Part shown: one piece after another, positions 23,838-31,924 of the stretch | Layout of the letters: each line of letters starts with the position of its first letter | Numbering within the stretch: position 1 is the first letter of the stretch | DNA from: an uncultured Alistipes sp. | Lineage (GTDB): Bacteria; Bacteroidota; Bacteroidia; Bacteroidales; Rikenellaceae | DNA: 44,512 nt | Direction: 5' to 3' | NCBI GenBank assembly: GCA_900769445.1 | Contig: CAAGGR010000071.1 | Span: forward strand, 1 to 44,512 | Made by a program: the position numbers and the translations under genes | The notes under the pieces: generated by a model | What the model saw: only the letters and a program-made list of their open reading frames with translations | Database searches by the model: none | What the model was told of the DNA's origin: nothing

Positions 23838-25754
23838 TTATAGTGCGCTCTGTAGGAACGATACGAATGCCTCGATATCGGTGTCGTAACCGCGTGGGCC
23901 TGCCAATACTGTCTCACCGTCTGGAGAGAGTAGGATGTAGCCTGGCTGTGCGTTTACGCCCCAGCGATCCTGAGCGAACTTAGAGTTGATAGAACCCAAG
24001 CGCTTGCCACCCTCGACCTTAGTGTTATCATCAACGTAGAGTGCGCAGATAACGAAGTCATTTTTGAGCATTGGCAATACGCTGCTGTGGCTCCATACCA
24101 TAGTCTCCATCTCGCGGCAGTTGTTACAAGCATGACCGGTAACATCCACGAAGATAGGCTTGTTCTGCTTCTGTGCATCTGCTACAGCCTCCTCGAAGTC
24201 GAAGTGTCCCTCAAGCTGGTGTGGAAGGTGTAGGAAGTCTGCGTACTTGCGGTCTGCATTTACGTTCTCAACGCGACCGTTAAGCTGGAAGTCCTGAGAT
24301 GTCATTGGTGGTATGTAACCAGAGATAGCGTTAAGTGGAGCGCCAAACATACCAGGAATCATGTATACTACGAATGAGAATACACCGATAGCCAATGTTA
24401 GACGGAATACTGATACGTGCTTAACCTCGTCGTCGTGAGCAAAGCGAAGCTTACCAAGAAGGTAGAAGCCAAGCAATGTGAAGGTAACGATCCAGATAGC
24501 AAGGTATACCTCACGGTCGAGCAAGCCCCAGTGCATAGTCTGGTCTGCAGTCATCAAGAACTTCAAACCAAGGGCTACCTCGATGAAACCGAGAACAACC
24601 TTTACAGAGTTCAACCAGCCACCGCTCTTAGGCATATTCTTAAGCAATGATGGGAACCATGCCAATACTGTAAATGGAAGTGCGAAGGCGATTGCGAAGG
24701 CTGCCATAGTGATAATTGGCATCCATACACCACCGCTTGTAGAGCTGATGATAACAGAACCTACGATAGGACCTGTACAAGAGAATGATACCAATACAAG
24801 GGTCAACGCCATGAAGAAGATACCAAGCAAACCGCCCTTATCTGCACCCTCATCACTCTTGTTTACAAGCTTTGAAGGCATTGTAATCTCAAATGCACCA
24901 AAGAACGATGCCGCGAAGATCATGAAGATAACGAAGAAGAGCAAGTTTGGAATCCAGTGTGTACCGAGGGCATTGAAGATATCGCCCGCAACGTTTGTAC
25001 CGAACAAGTTAGATAGAAGTACGAGTGCTGCGATAGGCAAAACGTAGAGACCTACGATGAACAAACCATACATTGTAGCGCGTAGACGACCCTGAGTTGG
25101 AGACTGTGAACCCTTAATGAAGAATGATACGGTCATAGGCACCATAGGGAATACACATGGTGTCAACAACGCTGCAAAGCCCCAAAGGATAGCTGTGATG
25201 ATAGAGCTCCAGTCGAGTGGTGCAGCACTATTTGCAGCGCCCTCAGTCTTAGTCTCAGCAACAGCCTCACCTGGCATAACGATCTCGAAGTCAGAGAAAT
25301 TTGCTGTACACTGGTTAGTCTCGTTAGTGCAGATAGTAGCGCTAATGAAACCCTTAACATTGCCACCAGCATTTGCCTTAACGGTGTAAACATAGGTTGC
25401 GTTGTTGTAGTAGATAAAAGATGTGCCACCGAAGCCATCAGCATGCTCCTCAGCAGTAAGAGGCTCTACAACCTCGCCTACAACCTCAGCGCCATTCTCG
25501 AACTCGATGATAGGAGCAGAGAACATGTCCTCCATAGAGTAGCCATGGAAGCCCTCTGCGATTGTAGCCTCGAAGGTAATGGCGAACTGACCCTCACCAG
25601 CCTCCTCTGCGCTAACAACCCACTCCACAGGGGCATTCTCATTCTCGTTGACTACCTTGCCGATAGTCTTACCCTCTACAGCCTCCTCGGCGAAAGCTGC
25701 GAATGGTAGAAGTAGTGCTACTGAAAGCACTAACGATTTGAATAGATTTTTCAT
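23838..25754 (-). CDS. dsbD: Thiol:disulphide interchange protein DsbD
   Basis: It carries electrons from cytoplasmic thioredoxin across the inner membrane to periplasmic reductases. The 638-residue protein starts with a signal peptide (cleavage expected after AAFA, about residue 22). An N-terminal periplasmic domain runs to about 170, followed by about eight membrane segments. Two membrane cysteines are visible (LTPCVFPM and SFSCTGP). The C-terminal thioredoxin-like domain has CNNC at 543-546 and a cis-proline (AQPG). The layout is that of full-length DsbD. Its start is 101 bases beyond the end of the AraC gene, so it may have its own promoter. Confidence 0.93.
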   Translation of the reverse strand: MKNLFKSLVLSVALLLPFAAFAEEAVEGKTIGKVVNENENAPVEWVVSAEEAGEGQFAITFEATIAEGFHGYSMEDMFSAPIIEFENGAEVVGEVVEPLTAEEHADGFGGTSFIYYNNATYVYTVKANAGGNVKGFISATICTNETNQCTANFSDFEIVMPGEAVAETKTEGAANSAAPLDWSSIITAILWGFAALLTPCVFPMVPMTVSFFIKGSQSPTQGRLRATMYGLFIVGLYVLPIAALVLLSNLFGTNVAGDIFNALGTHWIPNLLFFVIFMIFAASFFGAFEITMPSKLVNKSDEGADKGGLLGIFFMALTLVLVSFSCTGPIVGSVIISSTSGGVWMPIITMAAFAIAFALPFTVLAWFPSLLKNMPKSGGWLNSVKVVLGFIEVALGLKFLMTADQTMHWGLLDREVYLAIWIVTFTLLGFYLLGKLRFAHDDEVKHVSVFRLTLAIGVFSFVVYMIPGMFGAPLNAISGYIPPMTSQDFQLNGRVENVNADRKYADFLHLPHQLEGHFDFEEAVADAQKQNKPIFVDVTGHACNNCREMETMVWSHSSVLPMLKNDFVICALYVDDNTKVEGGKRLGSINSKFAQDRWGVNAQPGYILLSPDGETVLAGPRGYDTDIEAFVSFLQSAL

Positions 25755-25817
25755 AAATTGTTAGTTTAGATAAATTATATGTTTTGTTGTTTTTATTTAT
25801 TGCTCGTATATATTCCT

Positions 25818-25836
25818 CAAAAAAGCAGAGCTTTTT
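25818..25836 (-). terminator. Small terminator after the AraC-type gene
   Basis: On the minus strand AAAAAGC-TCT-GCTTTTTT is a compact A/T-rich hairpin ending in T. It lies just past the end of the apbE-kinase-AraC operon and before dsbD. The stem has only two G-C pairs, so termination may be partial. Confidence 0.55.
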
Positions 25837-25855
25837 AACAATTACTAATTACTCC

Positions 25856-26794
25856 CTACTCATTAATTTGTTGCTCCTCGATGGCAATGCTCTCCTCGGT
25901 CTTACCATCCCAAATCTTGTATCGCGAAGGCGACACTCCCACACGCTGCTTGAAGTACTTGCCGAAGAAGCTCTGCGATGCGAAGTTGAGCTTCAAGGCT
26001 ATCTCGTTGATGCTCATACCCGAGTACTTAAGCAGACGCTTAGCCTCATATACTACCGCCTCGTCGATAAGCTTTGAGGCGTTACGGCCACTCTTCTTCT
26101 TAAGGATAAGCGATAGGTACTTTGGTGTGATACCCATCTTCGAGGCGTAGAACTCTACGCTACGCTCCGTGCTGCAGTACTCGCGCAACAGGTCGAGGAA
26201 CTTGTTGAATAGTTCGTCGGTGCGGTTGCTAACGCTATCGTTGCCAGCAGGGAGGCTATGCTTCTGTAGGATGCCCATCACGTAGTGGAACATAGCTGCG
26301 AAGAGCGAGCTGATAATCTTCTCGCGGTTAGGCGTTGGGGCGTAGTCGCACAATACCGAGCGCATAAGCTTCGAGATATCGTGGATATAGGCTGCCTCTT
26401 CGGGCGCCACCTGCACACATGGTTCATCCAAGAAGCCGTGATATATCGAGATTAGGTCTTGGGTGTCTACGTGGATGCTGTTAAGGTACTGGCGCGAGTA
26501 GGTAATCATATAACCCGACGAGCGTATAGATGCCTTAACCTGCTCGATAACAGTGTTTTCGTTGAAGATAAAGAGAGTGTTAGGGCGCAGTTCGTGGAAC
26601 TTGCCATTAATCTTTATCTTGGCAGTGCCGCTCACCGTAACGCCTATAGACACACCCTGTATTAGGGCTGTTAGGTCGTCTAACTCGCGGAACATCACCA
26701 ATGGGGTGATGACCATATCCTCCGAGTAATATGAGGTCTCGAAGCGCGACTTGAGCTTATCTATCGAGGCTCTCTTTATACCATCCTGTTTCAT
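25856..26794 (-). CDS. AraC family transcriptional regulator
   Basis: A 312-residue regulator. The C-terminal 100 residues hold two helix-turn-helix motifs (VEFYASKMGITPKYLSLILKK and INEIALKLNFASQSFFGKYFKQ, followed by GVSPSRYK), the AraC/XylS signature. The N-terminal 190 residues resemble a cupin-like sensing domain; the ligand cannot be predicted. It is the third gene of a minus-strand operon, 16 bases after the lipid kinase, and dsbD follows, so it may act on this operon or on dsbD. Confidence 0.9.
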   Translation of the reverse strand: MKQDGIKRASIDKLKSRFETSYYSEDMVITPLVMFRELDDLTALIQGVSIGVTVSGTAKIKINGKFHELRPNTLFIFNENTVIEQVKASIRSSGYMITYSRQYLNSIHVDTQDLISIYHGFLDEPCVQVAPEEAAYIHDISKLMRSVLCDYAPTPNREKIISSLFAAMFHYVMGILQKHSLPAGNDSVSNRTDELFNKFLDLLREYCSTERSVEFYASKMGITPKYLSLILKKKSGRNASKLIDEAVVYEAKRLLKYSGMSINEIALKLNFASQSFFGKYFKQRVGVSPSRYKIWDGKTEESIAIEEQQINE

Positions 26795-26810
26795 TCTTAT
26801 ATCTCCTCCC

Positions 26811-27662
26811 TTAAGCCTTTATCTTTAATGCGCCAGCCAAACACTCGATGCGTAGTGGCATGTGTGGGCCTGGCTGACCGTCAATATCTGTGTGTTCATC
26901 AATGTCGCAGTCGAGTTCTATCCTCTCGCACTGAAGGTGGCGCACAGCACTCGATTCGCGATTTATGAGGTAGTTCATCATATTCCAGCAGGTGCGCACC
27001 CTGTTGTCGTAGTCCAAAATAAGGATGTCGAGCTTGCCATCCTCGATATTAGACTGTGGCGCTAACTTAAACTGCCCCGCGCTGTTTCCGTTGAAGGCAA
27101 GGAACATTGCAGCATCCACCTTTAGCGACTCGCCATTGTAGCGCAGCGTGAGGGGGATATGGTGCAGGTCGAGTAGGTCTATCATGCCTGTACGCAAGTA
27201 TGCCAACTTGCCTACAAGGTGCTTAGCAATGTTGGATGTGTGCTGCGAGGTCGTTGTGAGTACGCCAAAACTTAGGATGTTTACAAAGTATTTGTCGTTA
27301 GCCTTGCCGCAGTCCACACGTCGTACGCTACCGTGGGCTATCTGGTGTGCAGCGCCGAGGATGGTGCTATCCATACCTAAGGCTCGTGCAAAGTCATTCG
27401 CTGTGCCAGCAGGTATAACACCTAAGATGGGGTCTAACCCTGCACTCTTCATCTCGTTAACCACATAGTTGACCGTGCCATCACCACCACATACAACCAC
27501 CAACTCCGCATCTTCAACACCCTCAAAGGGGTTGCCGCGGAAGTCTATTCGGCGAGGCGTAATCTCTATCCCAGCCTCGGCAAATATCGCTCGTATATCG
27601 TTCAAACGAGCAGCTATGCGCCCCCTGCCTGACGATGTGTTATATAGTAGCAGTGCCCTCAT
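26811..27662 (-). CDS. Diacylglycerol kinase-like lipid kinase (YegS/BmrU type)
   Basis: A 283-residue member of the DAGK catalytic family that phosphorylates a lipid alcohol at the cytoplasmic membrane face. The ATP-binding VVCGGDGTVNYVV (57-69, GGDGT at 59-63) and GVIPAGTANDFARALGM (residues 80-96) are clear. The ATG at 27662 is preferred to an in-frame TTG two codons upstream. It lies between apbE and the AraC gene. The lipid could be diacylglycerol, which would link it to cdsA and psd, but the family also includes other substrates. Confidence 0.88.
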   Translation of the reverse strand: MRALLLYNTSSGRGRIAARLNDIRAIFAEAGIEITPRRIDFRGNPFEGVEDAELVVVCGGDGTVNYVVNEMKSAGLDPILGVIPAGTANDFARALGMDSTILGAAHQIAHGSVRRVDCGKANDKYFVNILSFGVLTTTSQHTSNIAKHLVGKLAYLRTGMIDLLDLHHIPLTLRYNGESLKVDAAMFLAFNGNSAGQFKLAPQSNIEDGKLDILILDYDNRVRTCWNMMNYLINRESSAVRHLQCERIELDCDIDEHTDIDGQPGPHMPLRIECLAGALKIKA

Positions 27663-27693
27663 TCCCAAATAACTATTTACTAATTACTCATTG

Positions 27694-28704
27694 CTAATTA
27701 TTTAGCCCCTCTGAGCATACAACGGTGTAGTCCTCCTCTCCGGCAAAGATTAGGTAGTACTCCCAACCAAACTCCTCGTGGCATAGCTCGGCAATGCGCT
27801 CTGCCTCGCCGCTTGCTCCTAAGGACATTAGCATCGTGGCTGCAGCATCCGCTTCGGCACAAGTTGGTGCTATCACGGTGGCTGAAAGAAGTCGGCTCAC
27901 AGCACTGCGACCCGTCTTAGGGTCTATCGTGTGTGCCACCTTCTCGCCGCTCTCGGTAAGGTAGTAGCGGCGGTAGTTCCCCGATGTGGCTACAGCCCTA
28001 TCTGCGATGCGTACAATCTTCTCGAAGGAGTTCATAGCCATATTGCCATCGTAGGGTGTCTCTATGGCTATAGACCACCTCTCACCCTTAGCGTTGTAGC
28101 CCTGGCAGCGTATCTCGCCACCAATATTTACCATGTAGTCTGTTATCTCTAACTCCTCCAAACGCCCCGCTATAAGGTCTACGGTGTAACCCTTAGCGAT
28201 GGAGTTTAGGTCTATCTCTACGCGGCTATCCGCTTTGTGTAGACGACCATCCTCTATTGTGAGTAGGTCGTATCCCACAAACTCCAAGATGGAGTCTACA
28301 TCGACCTCGTTTTGAGCTTCGCTTCTGCCAAAGCCAAGGGCATCGGTAAGCGGTTTGATAGTGATATCGTATGCGCCATCGCTAAGCTCCGAGAAGTGTC
28401 GGGCCAACTCGATATTACGCTCGATGTGGCAGTCTAAACTATCTGTCTCGTTGCTGTTTATGCGACTAAGAAGCGATGTTGTGGAGAAAATGGACATCGA
28501 CATTTTCGACTCTTTGTCCACTTCTTGGATGATATTAGAAATAGTCTCAGTGGGGAGTGTGGTGTTGCACTTGACCTGAACGAATGTGCCGAGAGCCTCG
28601 CCCTCAATCTCGATAAAGTGGCTACGCTCGCTGCAACCATACAAAAGTATGGAGAGTAAAATGGTGGTAGTGAGCAATATCGCTGTGCGGTGGCGTAACA
28701 ACAT
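27694..28704 (-). CDS. apbE: FAD:protein FMN transferase, lipoprotein
   Basis: It attaches FMN covalently to a threonine of membrane flavoproteins such as the Nqr and Rnf subunits. The 336-residue protein has a lipoprotein signal (hydrophobic stretch 8-22, lipobox ending at Cys 24) and should sit at the outer face of the inner membrane. The ApbE fold shows in DSLDCHIERNIELARHFSELSDGAYDITIKPL, SRVEIDLNSIAKGYTVD, and the HTIDPKTGRSA motif with its magnesium and FAD contacts. First gene of its operon; a -7 element lies just upstream. Confidence 0.93.
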   Translation of the reverse strand: MLLRHRTAILLTTTILLSILLYGCSERSHFIEIEGEALGTFVQVKCNTTLPTETISNIIQEVDKESKMSMSIFSTTSLLSRINSNETDSLDCHIERNIELARHFSELSDGAYDITIKPLTDALGFGRSEAQNEVDVDSILEFVGYDLLTIEDGRLHKADSRVEIDLNSIAKGYTVDLIAGRLEELEITDYMVNIGGEIRCQGYNAKGERWSIAIETPYDGNMAMNSFEKIVRIADRAVATSGNYRRYYLTESGEKVAHTIDPKTGRSAVSRLLSATVIAPTCAEADAAATMLMSLGASGEAERIAELCHEEFGWEYYLIFAGEEDYTVVCSEGLNN

Positions 28705-28741
28705 TTCGTAGGCTATTTACTTTACTAAATTTTATCGCGAA

Positions 28742-28749
28742 CAAAGGTA
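28742..28749 (-). promoter_or_regulatory. -7 element (TACCTTTG) of the apbE operon
   Basis: On the minus strand TACCTTTG fits TAnnTTTG, 37 bases before the apbE ATG. No clear TTTG lies at -33. The rest of the apbE-rpsO spacer (28750-29006) is AT-rich and shows only a weak hairpin near 28886-28911 (AATAACGC / GCGTTTATT). Confidence 0.5.
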
Positions 28750-29006
28750 GTCAAAATTTCCGTTTTATTACAATTTATCTGCGGAAAAAATCGCACACTC
28801 TATGGAAAAATAGAAAAGTTATTCTCTTGATACTATTGTTATATTGCTAATATATAGTGTAAATATGGTTTAATAAATAGATAAATAACGCTTGTTTATG
28901 GCGTTTATTGTGTTGGTTATTTGGGTTGTGAATTGGAAAATATTGTGTGGTTGGTGGTTAGAATGAAAAATATTTTGAAAATATCTTCTTTTTCTTTGGA
29001 AAAAGG

Positions 29007-29037
29007 TTTGTTGTTCGCAAAAAAAGAGTTATCTTTG
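29007..29037 (+). promoter_or_regulatory. Promoter of rpsO
   Basis: TTTG (29007-29010) lies exactly 19 bases before TATCTTTG (29030-29037), an almost ideal Bacteroidetes promoter. Transcription should start near 29043, giving a leader of about 100 bases before the rpsO ATG. Confidence 0.85.
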
Positions 29038-29040
29038 CGC

Positions 29041-29140
29041 CACGCTCCGGCAGGATCACGGGTAAGGATGATCTGTCGTGGAGTGGAACCAGGTGCGTAA
29101 CCATCAGGAAATGAACGTGGTGCGTACCATAAAACTTAAA
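29041..29140 (+). promoter_or_regulatory. Structured 5' leader of rpsO, possible S15 autoregulatory site
   Basis: The leader folds into a long hairpin. CTCC (29045-29048) pairs with GGAG (29080-29083), and inside it GGCAG-G-ATCA (29049-29058) pairs with TGATCTGTC (29069-29077), leaving one bulged G. Downstream, a GGTGCGTA motif is repeated (29092-29099 and 29121-29128). S15 controls its own message in several phyla by binding such leaders, each phylum with a different fold. That this is the S15 site here is inferred. Confidence 0.55.
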
Positions 29141-29145
29141 CCATT

Positions 29146-29415
29146 ATGTATTTGACACCTGAGAAGAAGCAGGAGTTGTTTGGCCAGTACGGCAAGTCTA
29201 CAACCGACACAGGTTCACCTGAGAGCCAGATCGCGTTATTCACCTACCGTATCAACCACCTTACCGAGCACATGAAGAGCAACCGTCATGACTACGGTAC
29301 GCAGCGTTCTTTGTTGCGTCTTGTAGGTAAGCGTCGTAAGTTGCTTATGTACTTGAAGGAGGTTGATATCGAGCGTTACCGCGCAATCATCAAGACTCTT
29401 AACCTCCGTAAGTAG
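29146..29415 (+). CDS. rpsO: 30S ribosomal protein S15
   Basis: An 89-residue primary 16S rRNA-binding protein. The sequence TGSPESQIALFTYRINHLTEHMKSNRHDYGTQRSLLRLVGKRRKLL is textbook S15. It precedes pnp, the gene order found in many bacteria. Its own promoter and a structured leader lie upstream, and a perfect ten-pair hairpin follows. Confidence 0.98.
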   Translation: MYLTPEKKQELFGQYGKSTTDTGSPESQIALFTYRINHLTEHMKSNRHDYGTQRSLLRLVGKRRKLLMYLKEVDIERYRAIIKTLNLRK

Positions 29416-29429
29416 TACGGAAGTGCAGC

Positions 29430-29462
29430 AAATGAAGGTGGTGCTTAGCGCTACCTTCATTT
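29430..29462 (+). terminator. Hairpin between rpsO and pnp
   Basis: AAATGAAGGT (29430-29439) and ACCTTCATTT (29453-29462) form a perfect ten-pair stem. Only three T follow, so it may be a partial terminator or an RNase processing site. In E. coli the equivalent spacer holds both a terminator and an RNase III hairpin through which PNPase controls itself. Confidence 0.6.
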
Positions 29463-29529
29463 ACACGAAAATTCGATATGTTACGACATATATTTGATGA
29501 CAATTTTTTAGAGGTTTTTTTAAGATTTT

Positions 29530-31761
29530 ATGGAAGTTAACAAGTTGTACAATGCTGTACAGAAGACAATCACCTTGGCTGATGGTCGAGAGATTATGAT
29601 CGAGACTGGTAAGCTCGCTAAGCAGGCTGATGGCTCGGTGGTTGTACGTATGGGCGACACAATGCTTTTGGGTACTGTTGTTGCTGCTAAGGATGCTAAG
29701 GAGGGTACTGACTTCATGCCACTACAGGTGGAGTATAAGGAGAAGTACGCTTCATGTGGTCGTTTCCCAGGTGGCTTTATGAAGCGCGAGGGTAAGGCTG
29801 GCGACTCTGAGATTTTGGTAGCGCGTCTTATCGACCGTGCATTGCGTCCACTCTTCCCAGCAGATTATCATGCCGAGGTTTTCGTAACTGTAAACCTTAT
29901 CTCGGCTGAGAAGGATATTCAGCCAGATGCTCTTGCGGGTTTGGCTGCATCGGCTGCGTTGGCGGTATCTGATATCCCATTCGGTGGTCCTATCTCTGAG
30001 GTGCGTGTAGCACGTATTAATGGTGAGTATGTAATCAACCCAGGCTTTGAGGCTATGAAGAGCGCTGACCTTGATATCATGGTTGGTGGTACTATCGACA
30101 ATATCCTTATGGTTGAGGGTGAAATGAACGAGGTGTCTGAGGAGGTTATGCTCGGCGCTATTATGTTCGCTCACGAGGAGATTAAGAAGCACTGTGCTGT
30201 TCAGATTGAGCTTATGAAGGAGCTCGGTAAGGATGTTAAGCGCGAGTACTGCCACGAGACTAACGACGAGGAGCTACGTCAGACTATCATCACAGAGCTT
30301 TACGATAAGGCATATGCTATCGCTACAAGCGGTACAATGAAGCACGAGCGTGCTGAGGCTTTCGATGCTTTGGAGGCTGAGTTCGCATCACGCTATACTG
30401 AGGAGGAGCTTGAGGAGAAGGCTCCACTTATCCACAAGTACTTCCACGACGATGTTCAGAAAAAGGCTATGCGAAATATGATCCTCGACGAGGGTAAGCG
30501 TTTGGATGGCCGTCGCACAGATGAGATTCGTCCTATCTGGTGTGAGATTGACTACCTTCCATGCGCACATGGCTCTGCAATCTTCACACGTGGTGAGACA
30601 CAGTCGCTCACAACTGTAACTCTCGGCACAAAGCTCGATGAGAAGCAGAAGGATGAGGTTTTGGTGCAGGGTACAGAGCAGTTCGTATTGCACTACAACT
30701 TCCCTCCATTCTCTACAGGTGAGGCTCGTCCAGCACGTGGTTTGAGCCGTCGCGAGATTGGTCATGGCCACTTGGCATGGCGTGCGTTGAAGCCTATGGT
30801 TCCAGTAGGCGAGGAGAACCCGTATGCAGTTCGTGTAGTATCGGATATCTTGGAGTCTAACGGTTCATCATCAATGGCTACAGTGTGTGCTGGTACATTG
30901 GCACTTATGGATGCTGGTGTTAAGCTTCGTAAGCCAGTATCTGGTATCGCAATGGGTCTTATCTCTGATTCTGCAACTGGTCGTTGGGCTGTGTTGTCTG
31001 ATATCTTGGGTGATGAGGATCACTTGGGTGATATGGACTTCAAGGTTACAGGTACACGCGATGGTATCACCGCTACACAGATGGATATCAAGGTAGACGG
31101 TCTATCATATGAGGTGTTGGCTAAGGCGTTGGAGCAGGCTCGTCAGGGTCGCTTGCACATCCTAAATAAGATGGTTGAGACTATCGCTGAGCCACGTGAG
31201 GACTACAAACCATTTGTTCCACGTATCGTTCAGATTGCCATCCCACAGGACTTTATCGGTGCTGTTATCGGCCCTGGTGGTAAGGTTATCCAGGAGATTC
31301 AGAAGACTACAGGTACTACAATCACAATCACTGAGGTTGATGAGAAGGGTATTGTGGATATCTTCGGTCAGGATAAGGAGGCTTTGGATGCTGCATTGGC
31401 TCGTATTAAGGGTATTGTTGCAGTTCCAGAGATTGGCGAGACCTACAACGGTAAGATTCGCTCTATCGTAGACTTCGGAGCTTTCGTTGAGATTTTGCCA
31501 GGCAAGGATGCCTTATTGCACATCTCTGAAATCGACTACAAGCGCTTCGAGACTATGGAGGAGACAGGTCTTAAGGAGGGCGATATGATTGAGGTTAAGC
31601 TTATCGCTAAGGATCAGAAAACTGGTAAGTTGAAGCTCTCTCGTAAGGCGTTGCTACCAAAGCCAGAGGGTTGGGTAGAGCGTGAGCCACGTGAGCGCAA
31701 GCCTCGTGAGGAGGGCGCAGAGAAGCGTGAGCAGCGCGGTCCACGTCGCGAGCGTCGCTAA
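29530..31761 (+). CDS. pnp: Polyribonucleotide nucleotidyltransferase (PNPase)
   Basis: A 3'-to-5' phosphorolytic exoribonuclease of the RNA decay machinery. The 743-residue protein has two RNase PH domains (about 1-230 and 315-550), a KH domain (IPQDFIGAVIGPGGKVIQEIQ) and an S1 domain (GKIRSIVDFGAFVEILPGKDALLHISEI). The last 45 residues are a charged tail rich in Arg, Glu and Lys, which may bind RNA or partners. It follows rpsO by 114 bases. TATATTTG at 29489-29496 could be a separate weak promoter. Confidence 0.98.
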   Translation: MEVNKLYNAVQKTITLADGREIMIETGKLAKQADGSVVVRMGDTMLLGTVVAAKDAKEGTDFMPLQVEYKEKYASCGRFPGGFMKREGKAGDSEILVARLIDRALRPLFPADYHAEVFVTVNLISAEKDIQPDALAGLAASAALAVSDIPFGGPISEVRVARINGEYVINPGFEAMKSADLDIMVGGTIDNILMVEGEMNEVSEEVMLGAIMFAHEEIKKHCAVQIELMKELGKDVKREYCHETNDEELRQTIITELYDKAYAIATSGTMKHERAEAFDALEAEFASRYTEEELEEKAPLIHKYFHDDVQKKAMRNMILDEGKRLDGRRTDEIRPIWCEIDYLPCAHGSAIFTRGETQSLTTVTLGTKLDEKQKDEVLVQGTEQFVLHYNFPPFSTGEARPARGLSRREIGHGHLAWRALKPMVPVGEENPYAVRVVSDILESNGSSSMATVCAGTLALMDAGVKLRKPVSGIAMGLISDSATGRWAVLSDILGDEDHLGDMDFKVTGTRDGITATQMDIKVDGLSYEVLAKALEQARQGRLHILNKMVETIAEPREDYKPFVPRIVQIAIPQDFIGAVIGPGGKVIQEIQKTTGTTITITEVDEKGIVDIFGQDKEALDAALARIKGIVAVPEIGETYNGKIRSIVDFGAFVEILPGKDALLHISEIDYKRFETMEETGLKEGDMIEVKLIAKDQKTGKLKLSRKALLPKPEGWVEREPRERKPREEGAEKREQRGPRRERR

Positions 31762-31783
31762 GAGTATAAAAGGCGCGAGCTGC

Positions 31784-31918
31784 CATATTAAACTGAAAGG
31801 TGTGGTGTCTGCGACGCATATATATATGCTAAGCATACCATATATATAATAGAGTGTGGTAGCTCTGCGTTAGAGATATAGAACGAAGAATATTTTATTT
31901 ACTAACAAAACTTTATTG
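31784..31918. other. Spacer with palindromic AT-rich hairpin before the OmpA/TPR lipoprotein
   Basis: GCATATATATATGC (about 31816-31829) is a perfect 14-base palindrome, followed by a partial second copy (GCATACCATATATATA). No Bacteroidetes-type promoter is evident, although the next gene has the look of high expression. The palindrome may be a stability hairpin in the leader or an operator. Confidence 0.35.
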
Positions 31919-31924
31919 ATGTTT

